From JAQXDR01 sp038138625 (GTDB taxonomy: Bacteria; Pseudomonadota; Alphaproteobacteria; Rhodobacterales; Rhodobacteraceae), in assembly GCA_038138625.1 (NCBI GenBank), contig JAYQEA010000116.1, positions 1-11,940 of the forward strand: a stretch of DNA of 11,940 nucleotides, written 5' to 3'. Shown here piece by piece: positions 6,299-11,940 of the stretch. The translations under genes and the position numbers were made by a program. The first letter of the stretch is position 1; each line of letters begins with the position of its first letter. The notes under the pieces were generated by a model, which worked only from the letters and a program-made list of their open reading frames with translations, did no database searches and was not told the DNA's origin.

Positions 6299-7471
6299 AT
6301 GTTCGCCAATCTCGCACGCGCCCGCAAGCCCATCTCGCGATTGGTCGTCTTTACGGCGGCCCTTTTGCTCGCAGCTTGCGACGATCAGTTATTTGGCCAA
6401 TTGGGCCAAGGTCCTACTGTCAATCCGGCCAAACCGGTCAAAGTCGGATTGTTGTTACCACAAACTGACGAGGCCGCAGCGCCTATAGCGCAGAGCCTGG
6501 AAAACGCAGCGCGACTTGCAATTGCTGATCTTGACGGAGTGACGATCGAGCTTTCCGTCTATGATACTGCGGGCATCCCAGAGACCGCTGCGGAAGCCGC
6601 GCAGGCAGCCGCGGACGATGGTGCTCAGATCATTCTTGGTCCGCTATTTGCCGAAAGCGCAAATGCTGCGGGACGCGCCGTGGCTGACGAGGGTCTGAAC
6701 GTCCTGAGCTTTTCGAATAACACGTCCATTGCCGGTGGAAATGTCTTTGTACTCGGACCAACCTTTGCAAACACGGCCGAACGATTGCTGGGGTTTGCCG
6801 CAGCACAGTCCCGTGGTGAAACATTGATCCTGCACCCCGAAGGGGTCGTAGGCCAATTCAGCGCTGATGCAATCCGGGCCGCAGCATCGGGCGCCGGCGC
6901 CCGCGTCACAGGGGCGTTGGCGTATCCAGAAACGGTAGAGGGCGTTGCGGAAACGGCGCAAGTCGTAGATCAGCGAATCCTCGAAACAGGCGCTACCAGC
7001 CTTTTCATCACGACAGATGCAAGCAATGGCGCGATGCCGTTATTTTTACAGCTGCTTCCTGAAAATGGTCTGGACCCAAGTGAAATCCAGATCATTGGAC
7101 TGACCCAGTGGAATGTGCGCCCGGACCTTTATACGTACCCCGGCGCTCAGAACGGTTGGTTTGCTTTGCCGGATCAAGCTGCGTCCGGTGCATTCGACAC
7201 GCGATATACACAGGCATACGACTCCGGTCCGCATCCACGTGCGGGACTGGCGTATGATGGAATTGTCGCCATCGGCGCACTTTTGCTGAATGGACGCCGT
7301 GATGCTGTGACATCGGCGGCGCTGACACAACCGGCTGGTTTTCGCGGTGCCAGCGGTATATTCCGATTGAACGCAGATGGCACCAACCAACGTGGGCTGG
7401 CCATCGCCGCAGTAATTGACAAACAGATGGTGATCCTTGAACCTGCCCCAACCAGCTTTGGCGGATCCTGA
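6299..7471 (+). CDS. LpoA-like penicillin-binding protein activator lipoprotein
   Basis: A 390-residue lipoprotein of the periplasmic binding protein type I fold (LpoA C-terminal domain / Peripla_BP_6). LpoA stimulates class A penicillin-binding proteins in peptidoglycan synthesis. A signal peptide (basic MFANLARARKPISR, hydrophobic LVVFTAALLL) ends in the lipobox LAAC with lipidated Cys27, followed by CDDQ. The mature domain begins KVGLLLPQT (48-56) and contains IILGPLFAES (111-120), LSFSNNTSIAGG (136-147), IIGLTQW and AGLAYDGI (316-323). It lacks the N-terminal TPR domain of E. coli LpoA (678 aa), as is usual in alphaproteobacteria. An in-frame ORF extends upstream to 6173, but I chose the ATG at 6299 because of the AGGGAG site and because it yields a proper signal peptide. 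Its position beside rsmI and yraN matches E. coli yraM and supports the assignment. Partner PBP unknown. Confidence 0.88.
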   Translation: MFANLARARKPISRLVVFTAALLLAACDDQLFGQLGQGPTVNPAKPVKVGLLLPQTDEAAAPIAQSLENAARLAIADLDGVTIELSVYDTAGIPETAAEAAQAAADDGAQIILGPLFAESANAAGRAVADEGLNVLSFSNNTSIAGGNVFVLGPTFANTAERLLGFAAAQSRGETLILHPEGVVGQFSADAIRAAASGAGARVTGALAYPETVEGVAETAQVVDQRILETGATSLFITTDASNGAMPLFLQLLPENGLDPSEIQIIGLTQWNVRPDLYTYPGAQNGWFALPDQAASGAFDTRYTQAYDSGPHPRAGLAYDGIVAIGALLLNGRRDAVTSAALTQPAGFRGASGIFRLNADGTNQRGLAIAAVIDKQMVILEPAPTSFGGS

Positions 7472-10232
7472 TACCGCCGGTCGCAAAGACCTGATCTTGC
7501 CCGCGTCCGAGATCCTGGACTTTAGTGCGTTACGTCAAGATGTGACAAACGCGCTAAGATCCGCAGCGGGCGAAAAGGATCAACGTGCCGCCGTTGTTGC
7601 GTGCATGAGCAGTGCCGTAAAAACTGCGCGCCAATGTATTGAAGCGGCCTTTGTGACCCCTCCTCATCGTACTTCTGCACGTGCCACAGTGCGGTCCTAC
7701 ACCTATATCACAGACTGTATTGTGACGTTGGTTTGGGAGATTGCCAGCACGGTCTTTCACCCGCTTGCAAATCCCACTGAGGGAGAGCGCATCGCCGTTT
7801 TTGCCGTAGGCGGCTATGGACGCGGGGAAATGGCCCCACAATCTGACGTCGATCTCCTTTTCTTAACACCCTACAAAATCACCCCTTGGGCGGAAAGCGT
7901 AATTGAATCAATGCTTTATATCCTTTGGGATTTAAAGCTGAAAGTCGGACATTCCTCGCGTACGATCCGGGACTGCATACGCCTTGGAACCGAAGATTTC
8001 ACTATCCGCACTGCCATGTTGGAACATCGGTTTTTAGCGGGATATGCCCCTCTTGCAGTCGAATTCGACACCCGCCTGTGGAAGGATCTTTTCGCCGGTA
8101 CCGCGCGCGCATTTATCGACGCCAAGCTTGAGGAACGCGAACTGCGGCATCAAAAACAGGGTAACCAGCGGTATATGGTCGAACCCAATGTCAAAGAGGG
8201 CAAAGGGGGCCTGCGTGATCTGCAGTCACTGTACTGGATCACGAAATATGTGCATCACACGGACGATACGGCCGCTTTGGTTCAAAAGGGTGTGTTTCGG
8301 CCTGAGGAATACCAAACATTCGTTCAAGCCGAAGCCTATTTGTGGGCCGTGCGGTGTCATCTGCATCTGATTGCAAAACGTCCAACTGAACAGCTGACAT
8401 TTGATATGCAGGTGATGGTGGCCGAACGCATGGGCTACATAGACAAAGGGGGGCGTCGCGCGGTTGAATGGTTCATGCAGGATTATTTCCGGCAAGCCAC
8501 GGCAGTTGGTGACCTGACACGCATTGTTTTGACTGCTCTAGAAGCCGACCAGACAAAGGCGGCACCACTGCTGGAGCGCATCTTTCGCCGCCCGCCTTCT
8601 GTCGCTGCCGGGTTCGAAGTGCTGAACAATCGTTTGGCTATCGCCGATGAAACTGCATTTCTCTCCGATAAGCTCAACATCCTTCTTCTTTACGAAGAAG
8701 CCCTGCGTACAGGTTTGCTGATCCACCCTGAGGCCATGCGCCTTGTCAAAGCCAACCTACACCTCATTGATGCTGCTATGCGCCGCGATACCGAAGCACA
8801 ACGGATATTCATTGAATTGCTTTTGGACCACGGCAATCCCGAGCGCGCCTTGCGCAGAATGAACGAGCTTGGCGTCCTCGCCGCATTTATTCCCGAGTTT
8901 GAACCGATCGTCGCGATGATGCAGTTCAATATGTATCATCATTACACTGTGGACGAACACACAATTCAATGTCTCTGGCATTTATCGGAAATCGAGAATG
9001 GACATCTCATCGAAGAACTGCCTGTCGCCAACGCTATTTTGGAAAATGGGATCAATCGCAAGGTTCTTTATGTGGCCTTATTGTTGCATGATATTGGCAA
9101 GGGCCGAATGGAAGATCATTCGATCCTCGGGGCCAAGACCGCTCGGAAAGTGGCTCCGCGACTTGGGCTGACACCCGATGAATGTGCAACCGTCGAATGG
9201 CTGGTGCGTTATCATCTGCTCATGTCCGATATGGCGCAAAAACGCGATATTGCAGACCCGCGAACGGTAAAGGACTTTGCAAAGGCTGTGCAGACGCGTG
9301 AACGGCTTGATCTGCTTTTGGTACTGACGGTATGCGATATACGCGCGGTCGGGCCCGATACATGGAACAATTGGAAGGCCGCTCTTTTACGTGCGTTATA
9401 CCGTCAGACCCGTCGCGCAATGGAAGACGGGCTTGAGGCGCTGAACCGCGAAAATCGGGGTTCCGAGGCACAAACAACCCTACGTGACAGACTTTTGACA
9501 TGGTCCGAAACCGAGATTATGGCCGAGCTGGATCGCCATTATCCCCCTTATTGGCAGGGACTTCATGTCACGGCACATGAAGTCTTTGCAGAGCTTCTGC
9601 GCAATCTTGGCAATGACGAAATCCGCATCGACATACATCCAGACGTGGATCGTGACGCAACGCGGGCTTGTTTTGCACTTGCCGATCATCCCGGTATCTT
9701 TACGCGACTGGCCGGCGCTCTTGCTTTGGTAGGTGCCAGCGTGACCGATGCACGCAGCTTTACCAGCAAGGATGGCTACGCAACAGCGGCATTCTGGTTG
9801 CAGGATGCCGAAGGCAGACCCTACGGCGAAAGTCGTATTCCGCGCCTCAGGCAAATGATCGTAAAAACCCTGAAGGGAGAGGTGGTTGCCCGCGAGGCGA
9901 TCAAGGATAAAGACAAGATCAAAAAGCGTGAGCGCGCGTTTCGGGTCCCAACATCTATTACTTTCGACAACGATGGATCAGAGATCTACACAATTATCGA
10001 AGTCGATACACGTGACCGTCCGGGCCTGCTGTACGACCTTACTCGGACGCTCTCGGCAGCCAATGTCTACATCGCGTCTGCAGTTGTTGCGACCTATGGT
10101 GAACAGGTAGTCGACAGCTTTTATGTCAAAGACATGTTTGGTCTTAAATTTCATTCTCAAGCCAAACAAAAGACACTGGAACGAAAACTGCGGGCAGCCA
10201 TCACGACCGGCGCCGAACACGCCCATACGTGA
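7437..10232 (+). CDS. glnD: Bifunctional PII uridylyltransferase / uridylyl-removing enzyme
   Basis: A 931-residue GlnD, the cytoplasmic glutamine sensor that uridylylates PII (GlnB/GlnK) when nitrogen is short and removes UMP when glutamine is plentiful. Domains in order: nucleotidyltransferase with GGYGRGEMAPQSDVDLLFL (125-143, metal-binding Asp137 and Asp139), the central GlnD helical region with VEPNVKEGKGGLRDLQSLYW (248-267), the HD hydrolase domain with YHHYTVDEHT (500-509) and LLLHDIGKGRMEDHS (548-562), and two C-terminal ACT domains (about 745-820, HPGIFTRLAGALA; and 850-925, RPGLLYDLTRTLS) that sense glutamine. The assigned start is a TTG at 7437, inside the last 35 bp of the lipoprotein gene; GGTGATCC directly before it complements the 16S rRNA 3' end. 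TTG at 7458 or 7497 and GTG at 7542 are alternatives; the conserved part begins near residue 22. It is probably cotranscribed with the lipoprotein gene. Confidence 0.95.
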   Translation: MNLPQPALADPDTAGRKDLILPASEILDFSALRQDVTNALRSAAGEKDQRAAVVACMSSAVKTARQCIEAAFVTPPHRTSARATVRSYTYITDCIVTLVWEIASTVFHPLANPTEGERIAVFAVGGYGRGEMAPQSDVDLLFLTPYKITPWAESVIESMLYILWDLKLKVGHSSRTIRDCIRLGTEDFTIRTAMLEHRFLAGYAPLAVEFDTRLWKDLFAGTARAFIDAKLEERELRHQKQGNQRYMVEPNVKEGKGGLRDLQSLYWITKYVHHTDDTAALVQKGVFRPEEYQTFVQAEAYLWAVRCHLHLIAKRPTEQLTFDMQVMVAERMGYIDKGGRRAVEWFMQDYFRQATAVGDLTRIVLTALEADQTKAAPLLERIFRRPPSVAAGFEVLNNRLAIADETAFLSDKLNILLLYEEALRTGLLIHPEAMRLVKANLHLIDAAMRRDTEAQRIFIELLLDHGNPERALRRMNELGVLAAFIPEFEPIVAMMQFNMYHHYTVDEHTIQCLWHLSEIENGHLIEELPVANAILENGINRKVLYVALLLHDIGKGRMEDHSILGAKTARKVAPRLGLTPDECATVEWLVRYHLLMSDMAQKRDIADPRTVKDFAKAVQTRERLDLLLVLTVCDIRAVGPDTWNNWKAALLRALYRQTRRAMEDGLEALNRENRGSEAQTTLRDRLLTWSETEIMAELDRHYPPYWQGLHVTAHEVFAELLRNLGNDEIRIDIHPDVDRDATRACFALADHPGIFTRLAGALALVGASVTDARSFTSKDGYATAAFWLQDAEGRPYGESRIPRLRQMIVKTLKGEVVAREAIKDKDKIKKRERAFRVPTSITFDNDGSEIYTIIEVDTRDRPGLLYDLTRTLSAANVYIASAVVATYGEQVVDSFYVKDMFGLKFHSQAKQKTLERKLRAAITTGAEHAHT

Positions 10233-10238
10233 TCGGGT

Positions 10239-10304
10239 GGAAGGGCCACACTCTACCGGCAAACCGGCCGCCCCCCCTTTTGCAAAAATGCTACCTCGGG
10301 TAGC
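10239..10304. repeat. Structured spacer between glnD and murJ
   Basis: The 103-bp gap holds three inverted repeats. GGAAGGGCC (10239-10247) can pair with GGCC (10266-10269) plus CCCTTTT (10275-10281), counting G:U pairs, and could act as a weak glnD terminator. TTTTGCAAAA (10278-10287) is a perfect palindrome. GCTACC-TCG-GGTAGC (10290-10304) is a perfect 6-bp hairpin; on the plus strand no T-run follows, whereas on the minus strand ATTTTT follows it directly. A run of seven C lies at 10271-10277. Confidence 0.45.
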
Positions 10305-10335
10305 CCAATGTGACTTAGTGGCAGCGAGATAACAC

Positions 10336-11880
10336 ATGAAACCCATCCGCATGCTGCGCGGTGTAATGACCGTGGGCTTCTGGACATTGATGAGCCGCGT
10401 CCTTGGCGTTCTGCGCGAGGTGTTGATCCTGGCCTGGATTGGGCCGGGCCCGGTAATGGACGCTTTTGTTGCCGCGTTCCGCTTGCCAAATATGTTCCGG
10501 CGTTTTTTTGCAGAAGGCGCGTTTAACGCGGCCTTTGTTCCAATTTTTTCAAAAAAACTGCAATCCGATGACGATGCCGAAGACTTTGCAAGTGATGCAA
10601 TGAATGGATTGGCTTTGGTCCTGTTTATCCTGACCGGGGTGGCTTTGGTATTTATGCCTGCCCTCGTATGGTTGACGGCCGGAGGTTTTGCAGGTGACGC
10701 GCGTTTTGATATGACAATCGGCTTTGGACGGGTTGTCTTTCCCTATATCTTTTTCATTTCCCTCGCTGCGCTTTTTTCCGGAGCGTTAAACGCGTCTGGC
10801 CGGTTTGCGGCCGCAGCGGCGGCACCGGTTTTGTTAAATATTCTCGTTTGCCTGGCAATGTTTTGGGCTGCAGTGGTGGACCGGTCTGTTGTGCAGGCTT
10901 TGATCTGGTGCGTTCCAGTGGCCGGAGTTGTGCAACTAGCCTTGGTTTGGGTCGCCACAGAACGCGCCGGGTTGCGCATCCGACCACGCTGGCCCCGCCT
11001 GACCCCAGACCTGCGCCGGCTGATGGCCGTAGCGCTTCCTGCGGCTCTGGCTGGTGGCGTTATGCAGATTAACCTGCTGGTTGGCCAACAGGTTGCCTCA
11101 TTTTTCGAAAGTGCGGTTGGCTGGCTTTATGCTGCAGATCGACTTTACCAACTGCCGCTTGGTGTTGTCGGTATTGCGGTCGGGATCGTTCTTCTGCCAG
11201 ATCTGGCACGCAGGTTGGAAGCTCGTGATGTCGCAGGGTCCCAAGACGCAATATCTCGTGCCGCCGAAATTGCATTGGCATTGACAATCCCGGCAGCTGT
11301 TGCGCTGATCGTTGTTCCCTTGCCGGTCGTAACTGTTCTATTCGAAAGAGGTGCAACAACCTCTGCTGACAGTGCCGCTATTGCAATCGCTGTAGCAATA
11401 TACGGCGCAGGTTTACCGGCGTTTGTTTTGCAAAAAGTGCTTCAACCGTTATTTTTTGCCCGCGAAGACACGCGCACACCCTTCCGATATGCGCTTTGGG
11501 CAATGGCGGTGAATGCCGCGCTTGCTATAGGATTGGCTTCGACTTTGGGGTGGACGGCTTCAGCTATTGCAACCACAGCGGCAGGATGGGCTATGGTTTG
11601 GATGCTGTGGCGCGGCGCCCGCTCAATGGGTGTCATGGCACAATTAGATGCCCGCTTTTGGGATAGAATTTGGCGTGTCGCCCTTGCCGCGTTTTTGATG
11701 GGCTTTGCGCTTTGGGCAACGCACACAGCATGGCCAGAGGTGTATTACCTGACAGGATGGCGCTATTTGGCTCTCCTGGCGCTCGTTTCAGAAGGTGTTA
11801 TCGTTTATGCGTTGGCAGGAAATGCCATCGGCGCGTTCCGCTTTTCAGAGTTACGCGCAGCATTTCGGCGCGCAACCTGA
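10336..11880 (+). CDS. murJ: Lipid II flippase MurJ (MviN)
   Basis: A 514-residue polytopic inner-membrane protein of the MOP exporter superfamily that flips lipid-linked peptidoglycan precursor (lipid II) to the periplasmic face. E. coli MurJ has 511 residues. The essential cavity arginines are all present: Arg21 and Arg27 in SRVLGVLRE, Arg55 in RLPNMFRRFFAEGAFNAAFVP, and Arg269 in YAADRLYQLPLGVVGIAVG (E. coli Arg18, Arg24, Arg52, Arg270). About 14 hydrophobic segments can be traced, for example 90-115, 133-155, 163-180, 229-250, 272-288, 311-335, 350-365 and 468-490. The ATG at 10336 follows a weak purine-rich GCGAGA. The gene is 103 bp downstream of glnD on the same strand; glnD-murJ is a familiar alphaproteobacterial arrangement, often followed by trpS, which is not visible here. 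Confidence 0.96.
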   Translation: MKPIRMLRGVMTVGFWTLMSRVLGVLREVLILAWIGPGPVMDAFVAAFRLPNMFRRFFAEGAFNAAFVPIFSKKLQSDDDAEDFASDAMNGLALVLFILTGVALVFMPALVWLTAGGFAGDARFDMTIGFGRVVFPYIFFISLAALFSGALNASGRFAAAAAAPVLLNILVCLAMFWAAVVDRSVVQALIWCVPVAGVVQLALVWVATERAGLRIRPRWPRLTPDLRRLMAVALPAALAGGVMQINLLVGQQVASFFESAVGWLYAADRLYQLPLGVVGIAVGIVLLPDLARRLEARDVAGSQDAISRAAEIALALTIPAAVALIVVPLPVVTVLFERGATTSADSAAIAIAVAIYGAGLPAFVLQKVLQPLFFAREDTRTPFRYALWAMAVNAALAIGLASTLGWTASAIATTAAGWAMVWMLWRGARSMGVMAQLDARFWDRIWRVALAAFLMGFALWATHTAWPEVYYLTGWRYLALLALVSEGVIVYALAGNAIGAFRFSELRAAFRRAT

Positions 11881-11898
11881 GGCGTTAATCCCGCCATT

Positions 11899-11927
11899 CT
11901 TAGGGGGGCGTATCAGTAGAACCTAAG
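11899..11927. terminator. Possible hairpin after murJ
   Basis: CTTAGG (11899-11904) and CCTAAG (11922-11927) form a 6-bp stem around a 17-nt loop, 18 nt past the murJ stop. The following CTGCTTTCAGTTT is only moderately T-rich, so this is a weak intrinsic terminator candidate. The window ends 13 nt later. Confidence 0.25.
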
Positions 11928-11940
11928 CTGCTTTCAGTTT

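Noticed and set aside
10290..10304. GCTACC-TCG-GGTAGC as a plus-strand terminator of glnD
   Set aside because: The bases after it (CCAATGTGAC) contain no T-run, so it lacks the second element of an intrinsic terminator in that direction.
1..11940. A novel defence, mobile or biosynthetic multi-gene system
   Set aside because: Every substantial gene belongs to a well-known family in an ordinary chromosomal setting; no transposase, integrase, toxin-antitoxin pair, direct-repeat array or tRNA attachment site is visible.

Overview
The window looks like chromosomal DNA from an alphaproteobacterium, most likely a marine Rhodobacteraceae (Roseobacter-group) species. This rests on protein style (a GlnD followed by MurJ, a ComM-type ATPase beginning with an alphaproteobacterial-like 'VEVQCAITAGLPGFAIVGLPDKAVSEA' stretch, an LpoA-like lipoprotein reduced to its binding-protein domain) and on moderate GC in genes with AT-rich spacers. 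That placement is inference; no rRNA or other taxonomic marker is present. I see no tRNA, rRNA, CRISPR array, insertion sequence or phage gene.

Left part (1-2400): the 5' end of a minus-strand RTX calcium-binding repeat protein enters from the left edge and is cut off. A 349-bp AT-rich spacer follows, with several small palindromes and a possible terminator. Next is a minus-strand gamma-glutamyltransferase-family gene (ggt, 525 aa). The 285-bp divergent spacer between ggt and comM holds the most interesting non-coding signal in the window: a long imperfect inverted repeat (about 2183-2277, core 9-bp perfect arms) that could fold into a rod-shaped RNA.

Middle (2405-6224): comM (plus) converges on gshB (minus), and their stop codons overlap. 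Upstream of gshB on the same strand lie yraN and rsmI, which overlap by 8 bp. The three minus-strand genes encode glutathione synthetase, a predicted nuclease-fold protein and the 16S rRNA C1402 2'-O-methyltransferase.

Right part (6299-11880): an LpoA-like penicillin-binding-protein activator lipoprotein diverges from rsmI across a 74-bp spacer. It is followed by glnD (PII uridylyltransferase, apparently starting at a TTG inside the end of the lipoprotein gene) and murJ (lipid II flippase). The rsmI / LpoA / YraN association matches the E. coli yraL-yraM-yraN neighbourhood, but here the lipoprotein gene is on the opposite strand. LpoA-like protein and MurJ both serve peptidoglycan synthesis; GlnD sits between them as the nitrogen sensor.

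Overall this is an ordinary housekeeping region. I found no convincing new multi-gene system. The points worth a second look are non-coding: the ggt-comM inverted repeat, the palindromes upstream of the RTX gene, and the structured spacer between glnD and murJ.
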